Below, piece after piece: positions 39,724 through 48,279 of a DNA stretch of 64,000 bases (position 1 is its first letter; each line of letters starts with the position of its first letter). This stretch comes from Paracidobacterium acidisoli (lineage in GTDB: Bacteria > Acidobacteriota > Terriglobia > Terriglobales > Acidobacteriaceae). The stretch spans positions 186,001 through 250,000 of the forward strand of contig NZ_QVQT02000006.1 of NCBI RefSeq assembly GCF_003428625.2, written 5' to 3'. The position numbers and the translations under genes are program-made. The notes beneath the pieces were generated by a model. The model saw nothing but the letters and a program-made list of their open reading frames with translations, was not told the origin of the DNA and did not search any database.

Positions 39724-41124
39724 TTATTCGAGCACCCAGTTCTTTGCCGCCTCGCTGAGCGGCGCGAGATCGCTCTCCTGCCGCGCTTCGGCATAGACCC
39801 GCACCACCGGCTCGGTGCCGCTCAGCCGGTAGCAGACCCAGGAGCCGTCTGCGAGGATGAGCTTGAGACCGTCGGTACGAACGATCTGCGTCACCCTGCG
39901 GCCGCCGAGGTCCACCGGATCGGTCTTCACCTTTTCAGTGAATTTGGCTTTCACCTCGGGCGTCAAGCGGAAGTTCTCACGATTGGGGTAAAAGGAACCA
40001 ACTCCGGCAAATAATTCTTTGAGCTGGGCTCCGAGGCTTTTGCCGCGAACGGCGACCATCTCGGCGATGAGCAGGCCGGCGATGACGCCGTCCTTCTCGG
40101 GAACGTGGCCGCGAATGGTGAGTCCGGCGCTCTCTTCGCCGCCGATGGCGATTTTGTCGTCGATGATGAGCTCGCCGATGTACTTGAAGCCAACCGGGGT
40201 TTCGTAGAGCGGGATGCCGTAGTGTTCCGCGAGCGCGTTGATGAGGTTGGTGGTGGCGACCGACTTGGCGACGCCGTTGCGCCAGCCGCGGGTCTGGACC
40301 AGGTAATCGAAGAGCAGGGCGATGATGTAGTTGGGCTGAATGAAAGAGCCGTCGGCGTCGACGATGCCGAAGCGGTCGGCGTCGCCGTCGGTCGCGATGC
40401 CGAGAGCCGCGCCGGTCTCCTTCATCTTCGCCCTGCAGCCGGAGAGGAGATGGTCATCGGGCTCGGGCGCGTGGCCGCCGAAGAGGACATCACGGTAGTC
40501 GTGCACGGTTTCAACCTGAACGCCATGCTCGCGCAGGATGTCGCTGCTGTAGCCGCGGGCCGCGCCCCAGAAGGGATCGAAGACCACCTTCAGATTCGCT
40601 TTTTTGATGGCGGGAAAGTCGACCAGCTCGCCGAGGCGCTTCAGGTAATCGGGTTTCACGTCGACTTCCTGGAACTTCGTCTGCGACTCAGGCACGGGAA
40701 CGGGCGTGCTGCCGAGGGCGATGATATCGGCCTCGATCTGCTTTGTGGCTTCGGGCAGGGCGGGCGCGCCGTCGGGGGTGGAGTACTTGATGCCGTTGTA
40801 TTCGGGCGGATTGTGCGAGGCGGTGAAGTTGATGGAGCCGCCGGTCTTCAGACGGCGCACGGCATACGCGATGGCCGGCGTGGGAGCGGCCTCGGGGATG
40901 ATGAGCGGCGTGACGCCGTTGGCCTCAAGAACGCGGGCGGCTTCGGCGACGAAGGCTTCGCCGAGAAAGCGGGGATCGCGGCCGACGAGCACGGTCTTCG
41001 GTCCTGGCTGCGAGGCCACATACTTTGCGATTCCGGTAACGGCGCGGCGAATGTTCGCCAGCGTGAACTCCTCGGCGACGATGGCGCGCCAGCCGGAAGT
41101 GCCGAATTTGATCTCTGCGGGCAT
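39724..41124 (-). CDS. Phosphohexomutase (phosphoglucomutase/phosphomannomutase family)
   Basis: A 466-residue alpha-D-phosphohexomutase. The phosphoserine loop is TASHNPPEYNG (about 103-113), the metal loop ATDGDADRFG (three aspartates), the sugar-specificity loop GGEESAG, and the phosphate-binding loop RLSGTEPVVRVYAEA. The GEESAG loop fits phosphoglucomutase/phosphomannomutase rather than GlmM. It interconverts hexose 1- and 6-phosphates and so feeds nucleotide-sugar synthesis such as the GDP-mannose used by the epimerase at 28 kb. GAGAGGGA before ATG 41124 supports the start. Confidence 0.9.
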   Translation of the reverse strand: MPAEIKFGTSGWRAIVAEEFTLANIRRAVTGIAKYVASQPGPKTVLVGRDPRFLGEAFVAEAARVLEANGVTPLIIPEAAPTPAIAYAVRRLKTGGSINFTASHNPPEYNGIKYSTPDGAPALPEATKQIEADIIALGSTPVPVPESQTKFQEVDVKPDYLKRLGELVDFPAIKKANLKVVFDPFWGAARGYSSDILREHGVQVETVHDYRDVLFGGHAPEPDDHLLSGCRAKMKETGAALGIATDGDADRFGIVDADGSFIQPNYIIALLFDYLVQTRGWRNGVAKSVATTNLINALAEHYGIPLYETPVGFKYIGELIIDDKIAIGGEESAGLTIRGHVPEKDGVIAGLLIAEMVAVRGKSLGAQLKELFAGVGSFYPNRENFRLTPEVKAKFTEKVKTDPVDLGGRRVTQIVRTDGLKLILADGSWVCYRLSGTEPVVRVYAEARQESDLAPLSEAAKNWVLE

Positions 41125-41254
41125 GCTTTTCCCTCTCGAAATGTTCTGCCGGTTTGGATGCTTCGCGGGGCGTTCAACCGCCGGACGGAAGCGGCAAATG
41201 TAAATGTTGCGGGACAGCGGTCGCCGGCATCGGGCCGTGACCCTGCAAGACATA

Positions 41255-41343
41255 TCATGACACCGGCGGCGGCTGCCACTACTCTGCCGCCGTATGCGCC
41301 GATCGTGACGTGATTGTCAGGCCGTACGCCGGTCGTGTCATGA
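41255..41343. promoter_or_regulatory. Long inverted repeat upstream of cutA
   Basis: TCATGACAC (41255-41263) is matched by GTGTCATGA (41335-41343). Inside, CGGCGGC and GCCGCCG form a nested hairpin (about 41265-41292) and GTGACGTGATTGTCA adds another partial dyad. The block fills the divergent region between the phosphohexomutase and cutA and ends 10 bases before the cutA start, so it could be an operator or a leader structure. Confidence 0.45.
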
Positions 41344-41353
41344 TGGGTGCGCC

Positions 41354-41692
41354 ATGACTGTTGCCGCCGCCGATGTCCGCATCGTTCTCTCGACCGCCGG
41401 GTCACGGGAAGAGGCGGAGCGCATAGCCCATACCCTGGTCGAGGAGCGGCTGGCGGCGTGCGTGAACCTGGCGCCAGGGCTGACCTCGATTTACCGCTGG
41501 CAGGAGAAGATCGAATCGGCGGAGGAGGTGCTGCTGCTGATCAAGACTTCGGCGCGGCATCTGGAGAATCTGGAAGCGGCGCTGAAGCGGCTGCACTCGT
41601 ATGAGGTGCCGGAGCTGCTGATTCTGCGGGTCGAATCGGGCAGCCGGGAGTATCTGGACTGGCTGGCGGGCTGCCTGCGTCCCGGAATCTGA
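41354..41692 (+). CDS. cutA: CutA1-type divalent-cation tolerance protein
   Basis: A 112-residue protein of the PII-like CutA family, normally a very stable trimer. Conserved marks are VEERLAACVNLAPGLTSIYRW, WQEKIESAEEVLLLIKT and HSYEVPELLIL..EYLDWL. Members are linked genetically to copper tolerance in E. coli but their molecular role is unsettled. It is followed after 51 bases by a short membrane protein gene and then bioY, all on the same strand. Confidence 0.93.
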   Translation: MTVAAADVRIVLSTAGSREEAERIAHTLVEERLAACVNLAPGLTSIYRWQEKIESAEEVLLLIKTSARHLENLEAALKRLHSYEVPELLILRVESGSREYLDWLAGCLRPGI

Positions 41693-41743
41693 CACAGCGG
41701 GCTGTGCCCCGGAGGCGCTGTTTGTTATTCTGACACTGCTCGT

Positions 41744-41896
41744 ATGCGAGTTTTGTACGCGGTTTTTGTGTTGTGCACCGTGGCGCTGCTCTGGGCGGTC
41801 GTATCCGTCACGCGCCATATCCGCCGGCATCAGATGATGAGTGTGCGACGCAGCGCCGAACATTCGGACGAAACGGCGGGACCGGCAAAGAACTGA
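41744..41896 (+). CDS. 50-residue single-helix membrane protein
   Basis: An open frame of 50 codons from ATG 41744 to TGA 41894-41896. Residues 3-22 (VLYAVFVLCTVALLWAVVSV) form a membrane helix, followed by a basic, histidine-rich cytoplasmic tail (RHIRRHQMMSVRR). It lies between cutA and bioY with gaps of 51 and 20 bases in the same direction. GGAGG at 41711 is too far upstream to be its ribosome site. No family recognised; codon use fits its neighbours. Confidence 0.5.
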   Translation: MRVLYAVFVLCTVALLWAVVSVTRHIRRHQMMSVRRSAEHSDETAGPAKN

Positions 41897-41916
41897 TCCC
41901 GACGTGGAGATGATCC

Positions 41917-42516
41917 ATGAATTTTGCTTCTTCTTCTGCCACATCCCAGGGTCTTTCGCTCAGACAAAATATCGCACTGCGCAAACTGGCGGCGGTTCTT
42001 CTGGGCAGCGCCTTCGTCGGCGTCTGCGCCCATATCGCCGTGCCGATTCCCATCAGCCCGGTGCCGCTGACGCTGCAGACCTTTGCCGTGCTGCTGATCG
42101 GGCTGGCCTTCGGGCCTCCCGCGGCGCTGACCACCCTGGCGCTCTACCTGTTCGAAGGGCTGGCGGGACTTCCGGTCTTCAGCCCGCATGGTCCGGGCGG
42201 AGTGCTGCAGATTATGGGACCGACGGGCGGCTACCTGCTTTCGTATCCGCCGGCCGCGGCGCTGACCGGATGGCTCTTCCGGGCGACCCGCCGGCACGGC
42301 ATGATCGCCGCTTCGCTTTCGGCAGCGGCCGGAAGCCTCTTCACGCTCGCAGCGGGCGCCACGTGGCTTGCCATGCTGACGCACCTGCATGCGCGCGCCG
42401 CGTTTTCGATCGGAGTATTACCGTTTCTGCCGGGAGATCTGCTCAAAACGCTCGCGGCCGGAGCGGCGGGAGCCGGAATCTGGCGCTTTCGTCAGCGCAG
42501 ATACCGCGCCAACTAA
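41917..42516 (+). CDS. bioY: Biotin transporter BioY (ECF S-component)
   Basis: A 199-residue inner-membrane protein with six hydrophobic segments. Family motifs are visible: IPISPVPLTLQTFAVLL, GPPAALTTLALYLFEGLAGLPVFSPHG, GPTGGYLLSYPPAA and LPFLPGDLLKTLAA. BioY binds biotin with high affinity and works alone or with an ECF module (BioMN), not seen here. TGGAGATGATCC before ATG 41917 gives a ribosome site. The next gene on the strand, mqnD, follows after 104 bases. Confidence 0.93.
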   Translation: MNFASSSATSQGLSLRQNIALRKLAAVLLGSAFVGVCAHIAVPIPISPVPLTLQTFAVLLIGLAFGPPAALTTLALYLFEGLAGLPVFSPHGPGGVLQIMGPTGGYLLSYPPAAALTGWLFRATRRHGMIAASLSAAAGSLFTLAAGATWLAMLTHLHARAAFSIGVLPFLPGDLLKTLAAGAAGAGIWRFRQRRYRAN

Positions 42517-42620
42517 CATCCACCTGTTTTGCGTTTCCTCTGCCTGCAGGATTTACGGGATTTCTTTGCCCCCGAAGGAATATCCGCAGCGCTTTGCAGG
42601 ACAATCAGAGAGGAACGCCG

Positions 42621-43523
42621 TTGAAAGGAACTAACCCAGCAGTGACTGCCTCGACTCCGGCTCAGGCCGAAACACCGACCACCAGCGGCGTGCGCGAAAT
42701 TTCGGTTGCGCACAGCCCGGACTCCGATGACGCATTTATGTTTTACGGTCTTGCGACCAACAAGGTGCGCGTCAACGGCTATAAGTTCGTCCATACGCTG
42801 TGCGACATTGAGACGCTGAACCAGAAGGCGATTCACGAGGCCTTCTACGATGTGACGGCGATCTCGTTTCACGCCTATCCATACCTGCAGGATAACTATG
42901 CGCTGATGGCGTGCGGCGGCTCGGTGGGTGAGGGATACGGTCCGATGATCGTCGCGCCGCGGCCTTACGATCTGGACGAGATCAAAAAGATCCGCATCGC
43001 CGTGCCCGGCACGCTGACGACGGCGTATCTGACGCTGAAGCTGTTTGCGCCGGAGATCGAGACGGCCGTGGTGCCCTTCGACCAGATCATTCCTCAGGTG
43101 GTGGCGGGCAACTTCCAGGCGGGGCTGATCATTCACGAAGGCCAGCTCACCTATTCGCACAACGGGCTGCACCGCGTTCTCGATCTGGGACAGTGGTGGC
43201 GCGAGCAGACGAAGCTGCCGCTGCCGCTGGGCGGCAACGCGATTCGCCGCTCGCTGGGCGAGAAGGCGATGCTGACCGTGACCCAGGCACTGCGCGACAG
43301 CATTCAGCACGGGCTCGACCATCGCGAAGAGGCGCTGGCATACGCGATGCAGTTTGCGCGCGATCTGGACACGAGCCTCGCCGACAAATTTGTGGGCATG
43401 TATGTGAACGAGCGCACGCTGAGCTACGGCGAGGACGGACGCGAGGCAATTCGCAAACTGCTCACGATGGGCCACGAGCGCGGCATCATTCCTCACTCGG
43501 CAAAGGTGGATTTCGTCGGCTGA
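42621..43523 (+). CDS. mqnD: 1,4-dihydroxy-6-naphthoate synthase (futalosine menaquinone pathway)
   Basis: A 300-residue enzyme of the futalosine route to menaquinone, converting cyclic dehypoxanthinyl futalosine to 1,4-dihydroxy-6-naphthoate. Typical sequence: AHSPDSDDAFMFYGL, DIETLNQKA, AISFHAYPYL, GPMIVAPRPY, IPGTLTTAYL-like VPGTLTTAYLTLKL, IIHEGQLTY, and NERTLSYGEDGREAI. TTG 42621 is chosen as start because GAGAGGA lies six bases before it and no ATG is nearby; an internal start would remove conserved residues. A strong terminator follows. Confidence 0.92.
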   Translation: MKGTNPAVTASTPAQAETPTTSGVREISVAHSPDSDDAFMFYGLATNKVRVNGYKFVHTLCDIETLNQKAIHEAFYDVTAISFHAYPYLQDNYALMACGGSVGEGYGPMIVAPRPYDLDEIKKIRIAVPGTLTTAYLTLKLFAPEIETAVVPFDQIIPQVVAGNFQAGLIIHEGQLTYSHNGLHRVLDLGQWWREQTKLPLPLGGNAIRRSLGEKAMLTVTQALRDSIQHGLDHREEALAYAMQFARDLDTSLADKFVGMYVNERTLSYGEDGREAIRKLLTMGHERGIIPHSAKVDFVG

Positions 43524-43551
43524 TTCAGGGCTGAAAAGCTGTAAGGACATG

Positions 43552-43578
43552 CGGGCGGCCAGGTGCCGCCCGTTTCCT
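43552..43578 (+). terminator. Rho-independent terminator after mqnD
   Basis: CGGGCGGC and GCCGCCCG form a perfect 8-bp stem with a 5-base loop, followed by TTTCCTTTT. It lies 29 bases beyond the mqnD stop, between convergent genes. Confidence 0.88.
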
Positions 43579-43586
43579 TTTCCGCT

Positions 43587-44093
43587 TCAGCTCTGGTCGG
43601 CGGAGGGGCCGTAGGCGCCGGGGATGGGCACGCCGAGGAGGCGCAGATACACGCCAAGCTGCGCGCGGTGATGCACCATGTGGCTGATGACCCACCTGCG
43701 ATAGACCGCGGTTCTGGGGTCGTCGATGATGGCCTGCCCGTTCCAGATCATCTTCCAGTGCGCGTTCATGGCGTCGTCGCTGGCTGAGGCCAGTGCGGCG
43801 CGCGCCTGGGGCAGATTTGCATCGAAGCGCGACAGCATGTCGGCGCGCTGTTTCCCCTGCCATCCGCCGGCAGAGTCGGCCGCGTCGGTGTCGCTGAGGT
43901 CGAGCTTATCTTTGGTGATGGTGCTGGAGCACCACTCCGGAAAATCCGAGACGTGCCAGGCGAGGCGTCCCAGCTCCATGGATTTTTCGTGCGGCTTCCA
44001 GGTGAGTTTGTCGTCGGGCACGAGGGCGAGAAATTTGCGGGTACAGGCATACTCCTCGTCGAATTCGGGCAACAGGGTTTCGGCGATGCTCAT
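43587..44093 (-). CDS. DinB-like four-helix protein
   Basis: A 168-residue protein. Histidines in LAWHVSDFPEW (about 47) and in the closing SHMVHHRAQLGVYLRLLGVPIPGAYGPS mark it as a DinB/YfiT-type metal-binding bundle; the C-terminal GVPIPGAYGPSAD is common in this subgroup. Function is unknown; relatives include stress-induced and mycothiol- or bacillithiol-dependent transferases. GGAGGAGACATC before ATG 44093 gives an excellent ribosome site. It shares the superfamily, but little sequence, with the gene at 3406. Confidence 0.8.
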   Translation of the reverse strand: MSIAETLLPEFDEEYACTRKFLALVPDDKLTWKPHEKSMELGRLAWHVSDFPEWCSSTITKDKLDLSDTDAADSAGGWQGKQRADMLSRFDANLPQARAALASASDDAMNAHWKMIWNGQAIIDDPRTAVYRRWVISHMVHHRAQLGVYLRLLGVPIPGAYGPSADQS

Positions 44094-44162
44094 GATGTCT
44101 CCTCCTGATCGCGGCTCAGCATACACGAGGACGCGCGGGCTCGCCGTTAAAAACGGGAGCGC

Positions 44163-46247
44163 TTACTGCGTTGTGGGCAGGTGCCACTGAAAGATGGGCA
44201 GAAGGCTCGATGCGTCGTCGGTCCAGGCGCGGAGGCCGGGCTTATCGGGGATGAGAAAGGCGACGTCGGCGATCTGCGGGCGGGCGAGAAAGGCGGTGTT
44301 GTTCGTGACCAGCACCCAGGTGGCGCGGTACTCGCCGCGGGCGTCGTCGGTGTGGGTGTCGATGACGCGGGCCTGCATGCCGGAGGCTTCGGCGAGTTTT
44401 TCGACCTCAGGCGGCAGATCGAGATAGCGGTTCGAAACATGGAAGGCCAGGATGCCGCCCGGCGCCAGATGGCGGCGATAGACCTGCATGGCCTGCACGG
44501 TGAGCAGATGCAGCGGAATCGCGTCGCCGGAGAAGGCGTCGATGGCCAGCACATCGAAGTGCTGCGGCGGCTCGGAGGCGAGAGAGATGCGGGCGTCGCC
44601 CGGAATGATGGAGATCTGCGCGGGCGATTCGCGGATGTAGGCGAAGAGGTTTCGGGCGATGGGCAGCACGGCGGGGTTGATCTCGTAGAACTGCATGCGG
44701 TCGCCCGCATCGCCATAGGCGGCGAGCGTTCCGGCGCCGAGGCCGATGACGCCGATGGTGCGCGCACGGCCTTCACAGCAGAAGCGCAGCGCGAGACCCA
44801 CGCCGGAGTCGAAGGCGTAATAGGTGGTCGGAATGCGGCGCATGTCGGATGCGAACCACTGCGTGCCGTGCTCGATGGTTCCGTTCAGCAGCGTTCGCAT
44901 GGTGTGCGCCTGGGGCGGCCAGTGCGATTCGCGGACGCGGAGCGAGCCGTAGAAGTTGCGCACCTGAACCAGAGTGCTGCGCCCGTAGACGATGTGCAGC
45001 ATGATGACGAGCGCGAACATCAGCGCCGTTCCCGTGCCCCAGAGCAGCCGCTGCCCCCATCCACTTTGCCAGGCGACGGCGAGCGCCAGAGCGGCGGTGG
45101 CGAGGAAGGAGAGCACGACATCGTAGTTTGCGGCGAAGAGGAGCGGGCAGAGGATGCCGATGAAGATGGTGCCTGCGGCTCCGCCGGCGGCGATGAGCAG
45201 ATAGAAGAGCGTCGACTCGGAGGGATCGGCGGGACGAAGCGCCCAAGTTTCGGCGTGGCAGAAGAGACAGGCGATGAAGAGCTCAAGCAGGAAGAAGCCG
45301 ATGATCATCAGGATCGGCCAGGTGACGCCGGTCTTCGAGAACATGAGCCCGAGGCCGGCGAGCATGACGGCAAGCAGACGCAGCGCGATCCAGCGGCGGT
45401 AGAGGTGCGGCGTCTCGAAGGCGAGGATGAAGGTAAGCAGATAGACGCCGAGAGGCAGTACCCAGAGGAGCGGAATGGCGGCGACGTTCTGGCTGAGGTG
45501 TCCGGTGACAGCGCAGAGCTGCATGGAGGCTCCGGCGGGCAGCAGAAACCACAGCAGACGCGCGCGCAGGGTGCTGCGCGGCGGAGTCTCGAACGATGGA
45601 ACAGATGCAGATGGCGCGGCAGGCTCGGAGAGAGCGGAAGCGTGGGTGCGGCAGGCGAGCGCGGCAGAGAAGACGGCATAGACGACGAAGCCGATGGCCC
45701 AGATGCGCCGCTGCAGACTGAGCGAGATGTACGGCTCGATGACGGAGGGATACAGGACGAGAGCGAGAAGCGATCCGGCATTCGAGAGCGCGAAGAGCTT
45801 CCAGGGCACGCCGCTTCCCTCTTCCCGCGCCTGCCAGAGCTGCAGCAGCGGACTGGTCGAGGCGAGCAGAAGAAAGGGCAGCCCGATGGTGAGGATGAGC
45901 GTGTGAAAGATGGCGAGGAATGGATGAACGGAGGCGCTGGCGAGGTCGGGCTGAAAGCCGATGAGCGAGATGGCGGCGGCGACCAGCAGCAGCGGCAGGT
46001 GCAGCGCGCGGGTAAGCGGCAGGCGGCGGGCGCATCCCAGCCAGTGCGCGTAGAGATAGCCGAGCAGCAGCGCCACCTGAAAGAAGACCAGGCAGGTGAG
46101 CCATACGGCGGAGGAGCCTCCAAGGGCCGGCAGCAGTTGCTTTGCGGCCATGGGCTCGACGGCAAACAGAAGAAAGGCCGCCAGAAAGATCGCGCAGCCG
46201 TAGAGGATGCGAGCGGAGCCGCGCGTCAGGCTTCGGGTTGAAGACAT
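44163..46247 (-). CDS. Membrane-anchored spermidine synthase-like protein
   Basis: A 694-residue fusion. Residues about 10-440 contain about a dozen hydrophobic helices (opening FLLFAVEPMAAKQLLPALGGSSAVW, a hallmark of this family), and 480-680 a Rossmann methyltransferase/aminopropyltransferase fold with GVIGLGAGTLAAYG, EINPAV, GDAR and DAFSGDAIPLHLLT. Soluble spermidine synthases transfer aminopropyl groups; for these membrane fusions the reaction is unproven, and the polyamine-binding residues are not clearly conserved. The gene stands alone between a DinB gene and tRNA-Arg. Confidence 0.85.
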   Translation of the reverse strand: MSSTRSLTRGSARILYGCAIFLAAFLLFAVEPMAAKQLLPALGGSSAVWLTCLVFFQVALLLGYLYAHWLGCARRLPLTRALHLPLLLVAAAISLIGFQPDLASASVHPFLAIFHTLILTIGLPFLLLASTSPLLQLWQAREEGSGVPWKLFALSNAGSLLALVLYPSVIEPYISLSLQRRIWAIGFVVYAVFSAALACRTHASALSEPAAPSASVPSFETPPRSTLRARLLWFLLPAGASMQLCAVTGHLSQNVAAIPLLWVLPLGVYLLTFILAFETPHLYRRWIALRLLAVMLAGLGLMFSKTGVTWPILMIIGFFLLELFIACLFCHAETWALRPADPSESTLFYLLIAAGGAAGTIFIGILCPLLFAANYDVVLSFLATAALALAVAWQSGWGQRLLWGTGTALMFALVIMLHIVYGRSTLVQVRNFYGSLRVRESHWPPQAHTMRTLLNGTIEHGTQWFASDMRRIPTTYYAFDSGVGLALRFCCEGRARTIGVIGLGAGTLAAYGDAGDRMQFYEINPAVLPIARNLFAYIRESPAQISIIPGDARISLASEPPQHFDVLAIDAFSGDAIPLHLLTVQAMQVYRRHLAPGGILAFHVSNRYLDLPPEVEKLAEASGMQARVIDTHTDDARGEYRATWVLVTNNTAFLARPQIADVAFLIPDKPGLRAWTDDASSLLPIFQWHLPTTQ

Positions 46248-46433
46248 GTCGATAGAAAGCTAACACGCCCGCTGCCGGAACTCATCCCGCGGGAGTGACC
46301 GATGATGATGTTTTGAAGCGGTGCGGCGGGGGCAAAGCTCGTGTTAAACGGAGAGGATGTGGGCCGTAATTCGGGTTTGCTCTGCGGCGCGCATCCTGAT
46401 ATCTTTACAGAAGTTCGCGGTCATTTCTTTTGT

Positions 46434-46510
46434 GCGCCCATAGCTCAGTTGGATAGAGCGACTGACTACGAATCAGTAGGTCGGAGGTTCGAATCCTTCT
46501 GGGCGCACCA
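46434..46510 (+). tRNA. tRNA-Arg (anticodon ACG)
   Basis: A complete cloverleaf: acceptor GCGCCCA/TGGGCGC, D arm GCTC-AGTTGGATA-GAGC, anticodon arm CTGA-CTACGAA-TCAG with anticodon ACG at 46468-46470, T arm GGAGG-TTCGAAT-CCTTC, and an encoded CCA end. The ACG anticodon, edited to ICG by TadA, reads CGU/CGC/CGA arginine codons. Confidence 0.97.
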
Positions 46511-46617
46511 TAGATCCCTTCCACGCACAACCGGTAGTGAAATGCGGCCTGCTCCGGCCGGAATCTGATCGATTTCTGGAAACACCCATTCTGTTAGCCT
46601 CATGCAGAGGTGAAAAG

Positions 46618-47064
46618 ATGCGTTATTCCAGGTTTTTCGGTTCACTCGCCCTTGCTGCTGGAATCCTCTTCACAACCAATCTGAAAGCCCCGGCTCAAAT
46701 CTCGATCAACATCGGGCCGGCACCGGTATGCCCTTACGGTTACTTCGATTACCCACCGTATGACTGCGCTCCCTATGGCTACTATGGACAGGACTGGTTC
46801 ATCAACGGGCTCTTCATTGGAGCAGGCCCGTGGTTTCATGGTCCTCACGGCTTTTACGGCCATGTCGACAACCGCTGGGACCCCCACCACGGATATGCCG
46901 GACCGCTGCCGCAGCGCGGCCAGCGACCATTCAATGGCTTCCACGCGAACGAGGCCCGCGACGGACGCGGTCATGCCGGCACGGCCGGTCATGACGGACG
47001 CGGGGAGCACAGCGGCGGGTTCCAGGGAGGCGGTCATGCCGGTCATGGCGGAGGACGCCGCTAG
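46618..47064 (+). CDS. Secreted Gly/His/Tyr-rich protein
   Basis: A 148-residue protein starting at ATG 46618 (AGAGGTG upstream), with a signal peptide cleaved after about residue 27 (NLKAPAQ). The mature part is aromatic and low-complexity: CPYGYFDYPPYDCAPYGYYG with two cysteines, GPWFHGPHGFYGH, then a Gly/His-rich end (GHAGHGGGRR). Similar short YXXP/GH-rich secreted proteins are common and uncharacterised in Acidobacteria. The histidine-rich tail could bind metal; this is inferred from composition only. Confidence 0.65.
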   Translation: MRYSRFFGSLALAAGILFTTNLKAPAQISINIGPAPVCPYGYFDYPPYDCAPYGYYGQDWFINGLFIGAGPWFHGPHGFYGHVDNRWDPHHGYAGPLPQRGQRPFNGFHANEARDGRGHAGTAGHDGRGEHSGGFQGGGHAGHGGGRR

Positions 47065-47130
47065 AGACTGACTCCACGAAGCGAGTGAGGCGTAGCCGCC
47101 AACAGTCGCTTCGCGAGACAAATCAGAAAC

Positions 47131-47163
47131 AGGCCTGGTGAGACGGACGCGCTCACCGGGCCT
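47131..47163 (-). terminator. Hairpin between convergent genes, terminator of the TonB-like gene
   Basis: AGGCC-T-GGTGAG and CTCACC-G-GGCCT form a 11-bp interrupted stem. On the minus strand it is followed by TGTTTCTGATTTG. It begins 4 bases after the TonB-like stop codon. Confidence 0.65.
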
Positions 47164-47166
47164 CAC

Positions 47167-48279
47167 TCAGTAGATGTGGAAGTTGACTTCGACCTGAATT
47201 TCGACGGCGACGGCGTGTCCCTGATACATGGCCGGCTTGAATTTGTACTGGCGGACGGCCTCTTCGGCCTTTTCGTCGAGGCCCATGCCGAGCGGACGGA
47301 TGACGCGCACATTCTGCGGATTGCCGTGTGCGTCGACAATGAGTCCGACCAGACAGATGCCCTGATACTTGGCGCGGCGCGCTTCGTCGGAGAACTCCGG
47401 ATCGGGCGCATAGATGACCTGCGGATTGGAGACGCCGCCGCCGAGGCGCATGACTCCGCCGCCGTAGCCGCCGCCGGTGCCGGGACCGACGCCGTTTCCG
47501 TTGCCTGAGCCGATACCGCCGCCGCGGCCCGAACCAAAGCCGGAGCCGCTGCCGCCGCCCTGCGAGGCCAAAGCCACCTGCGGAGACTGCGGAATTCCAA
47601 TGTTCGGCATGTTGGTGTCAGGCAGCTTGATGGCCTGCGGCATGACCACGGTCGGCTCGACGGCGAGCTTGGGGTGGTCGATGCGGAGAAGCTGCGGAGG
47701 CGCTATCTGCGTCTTCGACATTTTGGGCAGCTTGCCCTTCGAGGCTTCGACGATCTCGTGGTTGCCGCCGCCACCGCCGCCGCCCATCGACTGGTTCATG
47801 TGGAGCGTGGGCGGGATGTACGGCTTGAGGTCCACATCGGTCGCGACCTCTTTTTTCACGATCGGGCGGGTACGCCAGGTTTCGAGAGCAAAGAGGAGGA
47901 TGAGCCCGATGATGACCGCGTGCACGACGAAGGAGATGGAGCTGGAGACCGGGCTGCGCTTCACCGCCATGGGATCGGCGACGGCGACGGGCTGCGAGGT
48001 CAGCTCAAGGGGCGGAAGCTTCTTCGGGAAAAAGGCATCCTGAACGTTGGTCCAGAGGGTCTTCCAGACCGGTTCCTCTGCGAAGGTATCGGCGACTGCG
48101 ACTGGCTGAGAGCTTAATTCGAGCGGGGGCTGCTTCGAGGAGGAAAAAGCATCGCGCAGATTCGAGAGCAGCGATGCCCACATGGAACCGTCCGCTTCCT
48201 GCAGAGGGTCGGCCTTCACGTCCGCGGTCCGTTTTGTTTCTGGTTCCAGTTCCGGAGGTGTCAAAAGCTGATTGCCCAT
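47167..48279 (-). CDS. TonB-like energy transducer
   Basis: A 370-residue protein. The cytoplasmic N-terminus (1-115) contains a duplicated segment, PPLELSSQPVAVAD and PPLELTSQPVAVAD, each preceded by an AFSSSK/AFFPKK-type stretch. One membrane helix follows (about 122-142), then a periplasmic linker with Gly-rich tracts (MGGGGGGG; GGGSGSGFGSGRGGG) and a C-terminal TonB domain (about 285-370: DPEFSDEARRAKYQGICLVGLIVDAHGNPQNV..PAMYQGHAV). It should transmit proton-motive force to TonB-dependent receptors such as the two in this window. The 115-residue cytoplasmic extension is unusual for TonB. Confidence 0.85.
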   Translation of the reverse strand: MGNQLLTPPELEPETKRTADVKADPLQEADGSMWASLLSNLRDAFSSSKQPPLELSSQPVAVADTFAEEPVWKTLWTNVQDAFFPKKLPPLELTSQPVAVADPMAVKRSPVSSSISFVVHAVIIGLILLFALETWRTRPIVKKEVATDVDLKPYIPPTLHMNQSMGGGGGGGNHEIVEASKGKLPKMSKTQIAPPQLLRIDHPKLAVEPTVVMPQAIKLPDTNMPNIGIPQSPQVALASQGGGSGSGFGSGRGGGIGSGNGNGVGPGTGGGYGGGVMRLGGGVSNPQVIYAPDPEFSDEARRAKYQGICLVGLIVDAHGNPQNVRVIRPLGMGLDEKAEEAVRQYKFKPAMYQGHAVAVEIQVEVNFHIY

